DNA of 64,000 bases from Ophiura sarsii (lineage: Eukaryota > Echinodermata > Ophiuroidea > Amphilepidida > Ophiuridae). A program made the translations under genes and the position numbers. A model generated the notes under the pieces. It was given only the letters and a program-made list of their open reading frames with translations. It ran no database searches and was not told where the DNA came from. This document shows, piece after piece, positions 25,701 to 40,700 of the stretch. The stretch is taken from contig CM069448.1 of NCBI GenBank assembly GCA_035610835.1, forward strand, positions 9,809,717 through 9,873,716. The letters are read 5' to 3'. The first letter of the stretch is position 1. Each line of letters starts with the position of its first letter.

Positions 25701-28700
25701 GGTGGTAGGGGGTGGGGTATTTGGGGTTCTACATTATTTATTTAATAAACACTAAAATCAATAAAAATAAATCCCCTCTCAACAGTTCGTCATAACATCG
25801 TAAGGTAAAACATTTTCCCAATAAAACTTAGTTAGAAATAATCCTATGGCTGATTCCTAAGTGTTGTTTGAAAATGAAAGATGTCTAAGACTTCATGGCC
25901 GAATGAGCTCCAATGGACCCAAATGGAAGACAAAAACTGCCCTTCTCAAAAGTCACAAAAGTCACAAAAGTTTATGAATGGCTTCTTACTAATGGAAAAC
26001 ATCTGTGGTTGAGTGCAGTTTAAGATACCCACCAAGTGAACATTACTCTAATGTGTAATTAATTCATGATCATTCAGCCATGTAAATCCCCTTCTTGGCT
26101 CAGAGCTTATAGCACAGTGAGTTGTTACTGACCTGCAGATTTGATAAACTCTGTGACTTTTGAGAAAGGCATTTTTTGTCTTTCATTTGAGCTCATTCAG
26201 TCATTCAGTCATGGACATCTTTTATTTACAAACAGCACTTAGGAAACAGTCAATAGGATTATTTCTAACTAAGTATTATTGGTAAAATGTTTTACCTTAC
26301 GATGTTATGACGAACTGTTGAGAGGGGGACTTTTTTGTTGTTGATGTGTTTACATCACACTGTATGGTCTTAAAGATCCAAAATATTAGAGGCAGACACA
26401 TCTAGTAGAGGCAACATGGTTTTATATGCTCATATTATAGTTGCATGCATAAGAAATCATTCATTACACTACTATTATCATTTGGATGCCCTAGTGTTGA
26501 ATACTTCATTGTGTTAGATGGTTAAGCTTTGATATGTAATATACTATACTGTATTACAGAAGAGAAGATCAGCACATTTCAAGATAATAGGTATAGAAGT
26601 ACCTATAGCTTGTAGTTGTGTATATAACGATACAGTCATAATTAAGTATTGCCTTTGTTAAGGAAGCCTTTATTCATGCTCATACCATGCAACTGTAATT
26701 AATATGCTTATCTAGATTATTATATCTCTATTATATAGACTGTGATGGGAGTCTTGTTTGTCCACTTCCATATTCAAACCAATGCTGATCTAGCTTGTTG
26801 ATTTCTATAACTATACAAGTGATAATAACACATGGTCTTGCTTTATCATAGAAGCCCTCATCTATGTTCATGATAATGCAGCCAATGTGTCTATTTGATG
26901 CAAGTCATGTTGACATAATGGTCGGAATTTGAATGTCATTGACCTCGCCAAAAGACACCCTTTCTGCATCATACATATTCATCCATCTATCTCCATATTA
27001 GGATAAAGTATGTAAATTAGATTCAGAGGAGGACCCCAAAGTAGTTCCGGTGTGCACAGATGAAGCCACACCAGATGAGAAAGCAACTAGACGTAGATCA
27101 CACTCAGGGGGCGTAGGACAGCCCAATAGCCCCAATCCAGTTGCTACTGCCGGTGCTACCACAAAAACACAGGTGTGGTATTTACTTACGTCAGAAACCG
27201 TTGCAAAAAAGTCTTCAGGGTAGATTTGCCTCTAGTTCCATTCCCATTTTGTACTTTTGAGTTTGTCCTTTGGTTCTTCTTTCCAATATCGTCCTTTACC
27301 GGTGTTGGTTTAGGATCATTAGTGGTAGGGTCAGGATTATGGTAAGGGGTAAGTCTACACAATAAGCTTATGAGATAAATACCAGAAAAGGTTAAGATGG
27401 GAATGGACCTTATGATATATAATCAATATCACTCAACGATATTACATACTTATCAGTATTGCTTATCGCTAGCAGTCTTATCAATTTCTAGCAAATTTAC
27501 CCCAAATTGAAGTATATTTTGGGATTGATCAATTTGATTGTGAAATGAAAACATAATTGGCAATTGAATTTGATTTGACACAATAGAAACGATAATGATA
27601 ACAATAACATTGTGTCCAAATCGCAATATTCCATCATCAGGAAAAAAGACCACGAGGGCGTCCTTCAAAGCTTAAATTGAAAGTGCAAGATGTCAAAGAT
27701 CTGGACAATGATAATAGTCAAGATGTTGAGAAGATGGGCAGCAAAGACTCAAAATCAGTGAAGAAAGATGCAACAAAGATAATCTCACCAACCAGAAGAA
27801 AAGACAAGATAAAAAATGATGCATCTATACATAATGATGTCGATGAAGAGATCACATTTACAAAGTCTACCCTCAATGATGAGCATACGAAAAATGAAGC
27901 ACCTAAAATATCTTCCCCAAGAATAGAGATGAAGGAGCCTAAAGGAAAAGGAAAAGTAAACAAAGGGGAGGAACTGACCTCCTCTGTCATTAGCAAGAAA
28001 CAGGTTTGATTTGTTCTTGATCAGTTCAGCACTGCCATATCTCATTCTGTTGATGTTATTGTTGTTATAGCAACGGTGTCCATTTGCTTAGTCAATGTTT
28101 TGATGTTAGCCGTGGTGGCCCTTGATGGTTAGGTCCACAATTGTGGTCATTTTATGTGTTTACAATACTCTGTTATGTTTTTTTTACTCTATTCAAGTTT
28201 TTTTCCTTCATTTCTGTAAATTGTTGTTAACCATATTCCATATTTGGTATTGACTCTTTGTACTAATCCACCATTTGCGAGGAGAGCCTCAAACTGGAAT
28301 CAGATTGATTGAAAGTGTTGCATCATTTCACAATGTCTCACTGCATGACCAGTCATATTGTGCATAGAGAGGCAAACTAGTTACATAATGTTATGGACAA
28401 GTCCCATTCAATGCGGTACCAGTTCGATGATCTCCTCGCAAATGGCAAATCAGTGCAAATAGCGAATATCATCCACACAAGGAATTATGGTGGTGGTGTA
28501 GTTTGAAAAATGATGGTGGTGGTTTAGATACTCTAATATTGTATCATAAAATATACAAGTAATTGGCTGTGACTTAGATACTCACAGTAATTGTTGATGG
28601 TGGAATATGCTACTATGACAAAAGTACAAAAAATGGGACTTTTATATCCCAGGCAGCTGAATTTATGACAAAAAGTAAGACGATTTACTAAATATACATT

Positions 28701-31700
28701 TTGCTTACATTTTGTGAAAAAATGAAAGCTATGACAAAAAGTAAGACTAAAAGTTTGCTTAATTTGTCCAACAAATTGGACAATTAAGAAAGTCTACCCA
28801 TTGATTTATCAATGTCTTTGTAATAGGGCATATGTTGTACGTAAATGAGGAAAAAAGAGGTGGGAATTATGGAGCTCAAATTATTTTGTATTTCTTTATT
28901 TGGGATGTGCAGCTGAAGGTTTGAAACCTGTACTCATTTCTAACAGCTTCTTTCTTTATATACAACTGATATTTTTCTTTTGTCATGATTTGGGAAACAC
29001 ATTTTAATGATTTGATAACCAAAACAGAATCTATGAGGATTTCATGCCAACAAAAAACCTTCCAATCAAGGGACAAATTCCCTCATACATTATTATATAA
29101 ACCCAAGGGGAAAAACAAACCCATTTTGGCAGCATATCCCATAACTTCATAAGTTCGGAGTTCCGCAGCCCACCGTGGTAATTTATTTTTCTAATCATTA
29201 TTTTTAGATAAAGTGTTGCAAAAGGAGCGTCATATATATAATTTATATTTTGTATTACTAATAATTCAACATATTTTTAAATTCACATTCATTTTGGTGC
29301 CTTCATACTCATCTGCCAACTAAAAAGCTTGTAAGGCTTCACACCATGCATACTCCACTGTTCATTGGTTTTTTTAATTACCACTTTTTAAAATGTGTAT
29401 ATGTGACCCAACACAATGAATTGAGGCGCAATGAGGGAGATATGAAAATTGATTATTTATATCACGATTATGTATTAGTTAAGGGTCATTTTGGTTCAAA
29501 GTCAATGTTATATTACATTTTTTCTAACCAAAGATACAGATTATTGGAAATCACTTTGTCTCAAAACGTTAAATACAAATGGTCAAGTTATATTTATTAA
29601 AAGTTTTGAATTTGTTAACAACAAATCAATGGAGTAAATCAAAATTAAGGGGGGACTCAAGGACGTTTTTGATTTGATTTGTGATTTTTGCAAGTGCTGT
29701 AATTATTGAACTATTAATCAAATGCATATAAAAGTATACATTTTTGGAAAGGAAATAGATCAGAGAATCCAAATTTGGTGCCAATTTTGACCAAAAATGT
29801 TGAATTTTTGAGAAAATCACAAAATTTACTTTTTTTTCGGGGACAAGCTGACAAAATTCTTTGTTAGTAAAAAATGCCCAAAATTGCTTGATTAAACTAT
29901 TAGGACACTAATCTAGAGCCAATTTTCTCATTTTTTCTTGTAAAGCTGTATTTTTTTAAACCTTTTCCCACTTTTTTGGCCATTTTTGGTTAAAAATAAT
30001 TTTGTTAGCTTGTCCCAAAAAAAATTGGTCAAAAAAGTGATTTTTTTTGTGTGATTTTCTCAAAAAATCAACATTATTTGGTCCAAATTGATGCCAAAAA
30101 TTGATTCTCTGACCCAAATCCCTTCCAAAAATGTATACTTTTATAAGCATTTGATTAATAGTTAAATAATTACAGCATTCACAAAATTAATAAAAACACT
30201 TCCTTGAGTCCCCCTTAAGTAACTCAAATTGTAGTTTAACTATTTATGAATTTGAGTCTTTGGTTAGATACAAAGATCAGAAATAGGACTTTTTATGAAT
30301 TTAACAAATTCTGAAAATTCTGACTTGTTGCACATTTGTGCTCGTAAGTCAAATTAGCTACTGCCGCATTGTGCCTCATTTACTCATGTTGGGTCACATA
30401 TGTGATCAAGGAAAATGAGTCTGAATTAGAAAATATTACATTTTCAGTTTTTCACTTGATTGTTATCCACCATTTGTTATCCGCAATGCTACATTTTGTA
30501 GAAAACACCATTCATATATATTGCCATAACATGTTTGGGATTTACAGACACACTTAAAAGTTGATTGCACATTCATTTTGTTTTTGCATTATTTACACCT
30601 AAAACAGCATTTTCAAGTATTTTATTCCATGTTTGTTAAATTACTAATACTAACTGGTATTTATCTATCTATAGATAGATCGGAAAGCATGGACTGTTTT
30701 CACAGCGGTTAGTCCTACTCCTACAAGATGCTGATTTTGTATTTCTGCATTTGATTTGTATTGATTATAGGCTTGTTCTCAAGAAAACTGTGTAGTGATA
30801 TGCAGATCCAGATCTGGAGTTCTGGATTGGCCATATCTGGATCTGGATCGGTAAAAAAATCTCCCTTCCAATGAACAGATCCAATTAATTTAGGAACTTA
30901 CAGTTTACTTTCTAGAAACATTATCGTAAATCATGTGTTTAAACTTTTTATTTAGGAATTTACAATTTACTTTCTAGATACGTTATCGTTAACCCTGTAG
31001 CTAAACTGATTATTTAGGAATTTACTATCTAGCAACATTGTTGTAAATCATATCGAAGTCGGAACATATGGATCGGTCATTGGCAATTACCGATCTAGGG
31101 TGGATAGGTCCACTAAAACTGTCATAGATGTAAGAATAACCAGCTCTTTATTCCCATTCACTACGTTCAGAGTTCAGACCACTCACCCAGAGCACAAAAT
31201 ATTCTTTTATCAATTGGGTGCATAATTCTTACTCTTACGAATGGTCAAGACATTGATTTGGACAACACTATAGTCACTGTCATAATACTATGGTCGAAAA
31301 TCAAGCTATTTCACACGAGCATGTTCTGTTGTTGTTTGCAGAGCTGCATCCAAATGCTTGAAACGTGCAAACAACTATGCATGCACATGCGTGTGATGAT
31401 TTCACGATTGACCAATCGGGATGCACTGTCATTTTTTTTAAAGAGTCTGGTACGCACTTCCGGGTGTATGCATATACGCACATACGCATGCATTGACGGA
31501 ATTTTGTCCATATCATTCATGACGCCGACTATAAAGTCAAATTGACAAGTTTATTTATTATGTCTTACAGAAAAACAGTAATCAAGCCCTCAATTTATGT
31601 ATACAAGAACCCATTGCATTAGATAGAGGGAAACAAAGTCATAATTCAGGGTGCTTGAAAACCTAAAAAGAAAGAACAAGCCTTTAATTATTGGAAATCA

Positions 31701-34700
31701 TCTCTGAGGAAAATATTTGTTTCTTTTTACAGAACACTTATTATTGTGCAAGATTGTTTTGCATCAAAGACGGAAATCAAATAACTTAAAAATAAAACTG
31801 GCTGATGGTCTTTATTGTATGTCTTACAGGACACACCAAAAATAGATGTGGAAATCTGCGACACTCTTAAGAATCTAGACGCCGCAGAGGATTCAGATAA
31901 TTCTCAGATACCAACGGAACCATCCTCCCCAAGCAGACCAGACGCATCCGAAGTGAGAGGAAAGAAGAAATCCAGAGGGCGTCCTCCGTCGTCTTCTCGC
32001 AGAAGTGGAAGGTCAAAGGGCCGTTCACATGCGGTAAGTGTGTTATTATCAATATTGGGCATTGAACAATCTGGAGTATGGGTGTAGTTTTAGTATGTCC
32101 TCCTTATGAGATACTCATTTAGCTGTAAAAAATAAATGAATAATTCAAAATTGAAGAGTCTTTCAAGAGACTTAAAATAATCTATGATAACTTTGTACAC
32201 AACCGTGCCTTTTTTAGTTAAATAATTTGGAACTGCACAAAGAAAAACTGAGTTTGACCCAGTAGCTGCTTATGCCCAGATCTTTGAAAAGGGGTGGTTT
32301 GTTTCTTGCCTCATAGATTTTGTAAACATATTATTGTAAAATGTATATATTAGTTTTTGTTCTTGGCAACATTTATTTGACACCAATCTATATTAGGAAT
32401 ACTAATACATAGCTCTTAACCATTGAGGACCTTTAGCTGAGACCTCAATCTCAATTTGGTTTTGGTTGTTGTTTTATGGCTGATTTTACACTGTTCTTTC
32501 ATCGATTTTACAATTTTACCTCTCTCATCCCTGTTATGAACTACCATTAAATATTGTTATTTTTACACCCTCCCCCTTACATTTGATTTCACCACTCCAG
32601 GATGGCGATGACACCAGTGATAGACACTCAGAAAGCTTTGCAGACGATGATGTTAGAGATGAAGCACATAGCGAAACAGCAGATTCTGACAGACCGTCGG
32701 AGAGCGACAGAGAAGACGCGTCATCTGTGGTGACGGGATCGTTGCAACAGTCAATGTTTGTTGATTCAATGCCGGGCAGCCCATCATCTATCACTGCGTA
32801 TGTATATGTAAAGGGGTAATGTGGGAAACAGGCTTCTCGTTAGGTAAAAATATTATGGGGTCCACTGGACCCCATAATCTACCAATTCTCAAAATGATGG
32901 GGTCCGAGAAGAAATTATGGGGTCCAAGTCAAAAATGTAACTTGTGAATTGTGAAACCGGAATCGGATACGGAGTGGTTAAACGGGGACTACAGCGCTGA
33001 AATGTTCAAAAATTGTCTTCTCTATTTATTTTGTTGTTTGTAAAGAGAAAGATAAGTAAATAAATGACTTTCAAATATTTGTAAGCTTACACATGCAAAA
33101 TTATCCCGACACACGATTAGAAATCATTGCGTCCAGATGGACGCAATAAAGAGTCCAGTTTAAAATTTACTGCGTTTTTAGCAAAAATATTGCGTCCCTA
33201 GACGCGAAAACGCAATGTAACGAGAAGCCTGGTGGGATATAGACCATAAGGATGTCTGATGCACATCTCCAGTATGGCGACGAAAAAGAAACCCTGATGT
33301 ACGGGCCCGACTGACCCATTTTTTTCCCAAAAAAAGTCAAGTGAATATATTTTTAGAATGTAGGGGACATTTTTGATTCTTACAAAAATAATTTGAAATG
33401 TTTTGCATTTTTTTGAAATTGTTTAACATTTTGAGAAATGTTGAAAATTCACCAACAATTCCCAAATTTTGTGAAGAAAAAAACGCCTGCCTGATCGACC
33501 CTATTTGAGAGGTCTGTTTGCCCGCACAGCAGAGGGCTTTTTCTGTCGCCTAATGTAGTAATAATGGTTGGGAATCTAGAACAATCCACATTCACAATAT
33601 TAAATTATGCTTTAAACCAACATTTCTTGGGCCCTAGACTGGCCCATCCAATAGTTGATGTTCCAAATATTCTGAAGGAGTTCAATTTTAACAAAAAATA
33701 CCATTTATGACAAAACTCCACCATGAATTTGCATTGTTATAATTTGGATGTCACTAAAGTGCATGTGACATTTCAGTAACTGGAAATGGGTCAGATCAAC
33801 ATTTTTAAATGAAAATTCTTTATTGAATTTCAACCTGAACATTTCATTTTCATTTTGGATCACTCACATGCATGATTGAACACACTTCCTATCTTGATAT
33901 GAAATATTATAATTTTGCAAGAAAGTTTGAGGCAGAATATTTTGACAAATTGAAAATAACAATGGTTAGAGGGGAGCCCTAACAGAACACACAGACGAAA
34001 CTGCAACAGGATTCCAAATTGAAAATAGTTCAAATCTAATAATCTTATGACTATTGTAAATATATTGATATACGTATTTGGTTTGTTTGTTTTTTTGTAC
34101 AGAGAGCATGAACATGATCACACTTATAGAATTTGGCGTAAAGCAATCATGCTGGTATGGAGGACTATCGCCAGTCACAAGTAAGTCAAGTTTATATAAC
34201 ACCATGACTATACTCTACTGCCTCTGTGCGGTAATGTAAGAGTGAATCCCTGTGAATGCACCTCATTTTCATGCTGGAAATGCTAATGCACTGCCAGACA
34301 GTGACATTAGGCCAAGGGGGAAAACATGTTCTACGGGTCCCACTGACCCACATTTTTCAATTTTGAGAGAATTTTTCTTTTTTTTAACGTTTTTTTGAAA
34401 ATGTTCGGAACATGTTTTATTTATTTATATAATTTGAAAATGTTTGAATATGAATGAACATTTTTCTTTTACAATTCAAAATTTGTTTAAAAAAAATTAC
34501 TTTTCTTACTTTATATATATATATATATTTTTTTTGGGGGGGGGGGGAGTTGACCGACCAACAAACCTTAGAGGTTCAAAAATCCATAGAGCAGGGTGTT
34601 GTTGTTCTTTAGTAGCGCATACTTTATTTATCAGGAAAGAATTTGTGCAACAGGGAGGGGCATATTCTTCAGGCATGAGAATCTTCAGGAAAAAGCAGGA

Positions 34701-37700
34701 ATTCCTGCTTTTTTTAGCCAAAATGTATGCAGTTTTATTTAATTTCAGCCTGTTTTGGCCTCTTTTGCCCAATTGTACGCGCTTTTTCAGGAATTTTCAC
34801 AATTGTCCTGCTTTTTCCTGCTATTTTCAAAAACTCGATTCTCATGCCTGATTCTTTGATTATGCAGGTACATACAGCGGCGTTACTACAAATCTGCCCT
34901 AAAGTGAAAAAACAATGGTACATCACTACACCACATTACTAAGTGTAACCTGAACAAGCTTCATTATGCCATCGTGGCAGGTTGTGTTTATGCACACACA
35001 CACACAAAACCTTGTTCTTAGTCGCACATTATTTTCTAAGTGAGACTTGCATAGCATAGCTGTTATTAAATTTGATTCCATGCCAATAACTCTGGTCCCT
35101 ACAATGTTAGAACTAGTTTTCCCCACATTGTATATTCAGCCAATTTATACCGTTAAACCATTCATTGGTGTAAGATGTAATAAGGCCAACTGGAAAAACA
35201 TTGTTCTACAGCCTACAAGGCCCATGTTCTTTCAAAAACAATTTAAGATTTTTTTAAAAATTAGAAAAATAGTTAAAAACTCACCAAAGAATGTCATACA
35301 AATTTGGTTAAAAAACAAACATAAAACGCCTGACCAACCAACTTACCTGAGAGGTCCGAAAATCTGTAGATCATGCGTTTTCTATTGTTGCCTAAGCATG
35401 CTTTCACACAAATATATGTCTTTAAATTTCACTGTACAGGTACGCCAACATATTCCTTCACCCTGTTACTAATGACATTGCGCCTGGATACGAGGGCATC
35501 GTGCATCGACCGATAAACCTCACACGTATCAAGAAGAATGTTGAGAATGGCACGATACGTACTACGGAACAGTTCCATCGTGATATGTTGCTCATGTTTC
35601 AGAATGCTATTATGTATAACAGTCGGGATCATGACGTCTTCAGGATGGCTACCGATATGCAGAATGATGCCGTGCAGTATATAGAGGTAATTCTTACATT
35701 TTACAAACTTGCCTGTGTGACATAATTCAAACAGCTTTGCTCTCGTGCAGACAAATTGATCGGTTACCATAGAGTGGTTCATAATTTGCCTGATTTATGC
35801 CATGCAAAAAAGTGTAATTTATTTCCGACGGCGAACAATTTAGGTCATAATAATATTCCTCCGCCAAATCATTTTCTCAAATAGTTCTCGTCAAAATACC
35901 CATCTGAGGGCCCCAGGGGTTGGTAACTTTTTTTGTAAGTTTCTAACCTCTGCGGCCAATTCACTCATACTCTGGGCCAACTGACTCAAGACTTGAGATT
36001 GATTATGTACCAGCTTGTTTACATGTATTGCCCAGCGGCGGTGGTTATACATGTGCTGGTATTCACCACTTGCCATGAGGACTGAGGGTCTAACACTTAT
36101 TTCGGTCTTTTAAACAATTTTTTTTAATAGATCAAATCAAGTCTGACTTGTCAAACAAAACGTGGAATCAAAACTGGCTATTCTGCGGGAGTTTCTTTAG
36201 TATACCCTACCACTGCATGTTTTTAATGGGGCTTTTAAAGAACGACCCATACACTTACACAGTGAGGTCTACAAATGGTAGGGTATTCTAAAGCTTAGCC
36301 TTTTTGCGCGCTCATTGTATCCCATGGAATTCCATATCCTCCAGAGGGCAGTAAAGAACAACAACACCAAATCATCTTACTATAGTAAATATATACATAC
36401 GGTGTGCTCAATTGTGAAATGGGCAACACCGTGAATAACCCTTACTTCTGAACAATTGAGTTCTTGATTTTGCCCAAAAATCAGATCTTACCTATTTTAT
36501 TTGACAAACTAAACTCCTTATTTCTACTGAAAATGAATGCTGTTGTATACCTCCAGGTTCTAAAGTTTAAGTTTTCTTTATTTCTTGCTCTATGTGCTTT
36601 TAAGCACAGAGCAAAAAATAAAGAAAACTTAAAGGTAGATGACCCGATCACATTTCCAATTTTCAACTTGAAGTTTTCTATTCTACATGAAAGGTCATCC
36701 TTAAAAATGTCGTGTTCCAAAGTTTGAGTTGCATAGCTCTAATGGTTCTTATTTTAGACGCACAAGATGCTGTGAACTGTACCCATTGAGTTGTACACAA
36801 ACTATATCGGTGGTATACCACCATTCGCGGTAATTCGACGTTATTTCATCGATTTCTCCGTAATTATACCGATTTAGGCCATCAAATTTCAGTATGATGA
36901 TGAGAAAAATACGAGCTTTCATATGATATGAAAATCTCCGTATGTTTGAAATAATTCTGTGTTACGAAAATGTGATCGGGTCATCTACCTTTAAAAGCTT
37001 AAAAGCTTAAAATCAACACTTTCATGTACTTTGTTTTGTCTACATTGATCAGGAATTCATGTCTACCCAGTTGATGGTTCAGCAGCCAGACTCTGTCAAG
37101 ATGTTGAGGAGTAAAGATGGTGGATCTAGGAGAATAGATGCAGCCAACATGTCAGGAAAGGTGAGAGTACAGCATTCATCATACACTAGGTCACAAAGGT
37201 GTTGCTTCGAGATCAATTGCAAAAATTAATGCACAAGTGCTGATGTTGAGGGTCGAGAGTCAGAAGGCCTTAAGGTAGCTATATCGGCTACGGCGTCAAG
37301 CTCAGATTTGCTTCAAAATTATACAGGATGTGTATATTGACAAGATAAACTCACACGCAAATTTTGAATTTTTTCCATCAAGCCGTTTTCAAATGGTGCA
37401 ATTTTTTGTCTTCAAAAAACCCCATAGACTTACTGTGTGTTAGGTTTTTGGCACGTTGCCAAATTCCCAAAATTGCCTCTTTTCTCAAAACACACTCTAT
37501 TTATTAATGATTTTTTCAACCCTTTGTATCCTTAGGATGAACTTGTTTTTTATTGTCTCGCCTGATGTAATCAGAAAGAGACTATGTTATCACTATTTCT
37601 GTCCGCCGTCCGCCGTCCGCCGTCCGCCGTATGCCGTATGCCGTCCGCCGTATGCCGTGTGCTAAGAAATACCTTTGTGACGCGATATCTGGAGATCCGT

Positions 37701-40700
37701 AAGGCCTATCGTGATGGGACTTGGTGGAGGGAAGGGGGGTGGTGCGTTCTGTTGCTGATTGATTTTTCAAGGTCATCGGGGGTCATACAAGGTCATCGGG
37801 GTCAAATATGCTTAAAACTTTTGAGACGCGTTGTGACGCGATATCTAGAGATCCGTAAGGCCTATCTTGATGGGACTTGATGTCAGGGAAGGGGGTGGGG
37901 TGTTCTTTTGCTGATTAGATTTTCAAGGTCATTGGAGGTCATTCAAGGTCATCGGGGTCAAATATGCGGTCAAATAAGATCCGTAAGGCCGATCTTGATG
38001 GGATTTGGTGGAGGGAAGGGGGTGGTGTGTTCTTTTTGCTGATCAAATTTTCAAGGTCATCGGAGGTCATTCAAGGTCATCAGGGGGTCAAATATGGGGT
38101 CAAATAGATCAGTAAGGCCTATCTTGATGGGATTTGGTGGAGGGAAGAGGGATGGTGTGTTCTTTTTGTTGATTAAATTTTCAAGGTCACCAGAGGTCAT
38201 CGGGGTCAAATATGGGTCAAATAGATCAGTAAGGCCTATATTGATGAGATTTGGTGGAGGGAAGGGGAGTGGTGTGTTCTTTTTGCTGAATAAATTTTCA
38301 AGGTCATCAGAGGTCATTCAAGGTCATCGGGGGTCAAATAAGATCCATAAGGCCTATCTTGATTGGATTTGGTGGAGGGAAGGGGGATGGTGTGTTCTTT
38401 TTGTTCTTAATTTTTCGGGGTCATCGGGGGTCAAATATGGGGTCAAATAGATCAGTAAGGCCTATCTTGATGGGATTTGGTGGACGGAAGAGGGATGGTG
38501 TGTTCTTTTTGTTGATTAATTTTTCGGGGTCATTGGGGGTCAAATATGGGGTCGAATAGATCAGTAAGGCCTATCTTGATGGGATTTGGTGGAGGAAAGG
38601 GGGGTGGTGTGTTCTTTTTGTTGATTAATTTTTCGGGGTCATTGGGGGTCAAATATGGGGTCAAATAGATCAGTAAGGCCTATCTTGATGGGATTTGGTG
38701 GAGGGAAGGGGGGTGGTGTGTTCTTTTTGTTGATTAATTTTTCGGGGTCATCGGGGGTCAAATATGGGGTCAAATAGATCAGTAAGGCCTATCTTGATGG
38801 GATTTGGTGGACGGAAGAGAGATGGTGTGTTCTCTTTGTTGATTAATTTTTCGGGGTCATCGGGGTCAAATATGGGGTCAAATAGATCAGTAAGGCCTAT
38901 CTTGATGGGATTTGGTGGACGGAAGAGAGATGGGGTGTTCTTTTTGTTGATTATTTTTTCGGGGTCATTGGGGGTCAAATATGGGGTCAAATAGATCAGT
39001 AAGGCCTATCTTGATGGGATTTGGTGGACGGAAGAGGGATGGGGTGTTCTTTTTGTTGATTATTTTTTCGGGGTCATTGGGGGTCAAATATGGGGTCAAA
39101 TAGATCAGTAAGGCCTATCTTGATGGGATTTGGTGGACGGAAGAGGGATGGTGTGTTCTTTTTGTTGATTAATTTTTCGGGGTCATCGGGGTCAAATATG
39201 GGGTCAAATAGATCAGTAAGGCCTATCTTGATGGGATTTGGTGGACGGAAGAGAGATGGGGTGTTCTTTTTGTTGATTATTTTTTCGGGGTCATCGGGGG
39301 TCAAATATGGGGTCAAATAGATCAGTAAGGCCTATCTTGATGGGATTTGGTGGACGGAAGAGGGATGGGGTGTTCTTTTTATTGATTATTTTTTCGGGGT
39401 CATTGGGGGTCAAATATGGGGTCAAATAGATCAGTAAGGCCTATCTTGATGGGATTTGGTGGACGGAAGAGGGATGGTGTGTTCTTTTTGTTGATTAAAT
39501 TTTCGGGGTCATCGGGGGTCAAATATGGGGTCAAATAGATCAGTAAGGCCTATCTTGATGGGATTTGGTGGACGGAAGAGGGATGGTGTGTTCTTTTTGT
39601 TGATTAATTTTTCGGGGTCATCGGGGGTCAAATATGGGGTCAAATAGATCAGTAAGGCCTATCTTGATGGGATTTGGTGGACGGAAGAGGGATGGGGTGT
39701 TCTTTTTGTTGATTATTTTTTCGGGGTCATTGGGGGTCAAATATGGGGTCAAATAGATCAGTAAGGCCTATCTTGATGGGATTTGGTGGACGGAAGAGGG
39801 GTGGTGTGTTCTTTTTGTTGATTAATTTTTTGGGGTCATCGGGGGTCAAATATGGGGTCAAATAGATCAGTAAGGCCTATCTTGATGGGATTTGGTGGAC
39901 GGAAGAGGGATGGTGTGTTCTTTTTGTTGATTAATTTTTCGGGGTCATTGGGGGTCAAATAGATCAGTAAGGCCTATCTTGATGGGATTTGGTGGAGGGA
40001 AGGGGGTGGTGTGTTCTTTTTGTTGATTAATTGTTTGGGGTCATCGGGGGTCAAATATGGGGTCAAATAGATCAGTAAGGCCTATCTTGATGGGATTTGG
40101 TGGACGGAAGAGGGATGGTGTGTTCTTTTTGTTGATTAATTTTTCGGGGTCATCGGGGGTCAAATATGGGGTCAAATATATCAGTAAGGCCTATCTTGAT
40201 GGGATTTGGTGGAGGGAAGGGGGTGGCGTATTCTTTTTGTTGATTAATTTTTCGGGGTCATCGGGGGTCAAATAGATCAGTAAGGCCTATCTTGATGGGA
40301 TTTGGTGGACGGAAGAGGGATGGTGTGTTCTTTTTGTTGATTAATTTTTCGGGGTCATCGGGGTCAAATAGATCAGTAAGGCCTATCTTGATGGGATTTG
40401 GTGGAGGGAAGGGGGGTGGTGTGTTCTTTTTGTTGATTAATTTTTCGGGGTCATTGGGGTCAAATATGGGGTCAAATAGATCAGTAAGGCCTATCTTGAT
40501 GGGATTTGGTGGACGGAAGAGGGATGGTGTGTTCTTTTTGTTGATTAATTTTTCGGGGTCATCGGGGGTCAAATAGATCAGTAAGGCCTATCTTGATGGG
40601 ATTTGGTGGAGGGAAGGGGGGTGGTGTGTTCTTTTGGTTGATTACTTTTTCGGGGTCATCAGGGGTCAAATATGGGGTCAAATAGATCAGTAAGGCCTAT

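Noticed and set aside
27718..28045. Minus-strand frames opposite BRD8 exon 12
   Set aside because: They have Ser/Phe-rich composition from antisense Lys/Glu codons; splice sites and AT-hook support the plus strand.
31258..31545. 95-residue frame in intron 12
   Set aside because: No recognisable motif, overlapping frames on the other strand, and no flanking acceptor or donor consistent with BRD8 phase 0.
38057..40576. Long open frames on both strands across the intron 17 array
   Set aside because: They arise because repeat units are often multiples of three; the same 36-residue phrase repeats, with no start context, splice sites or family.
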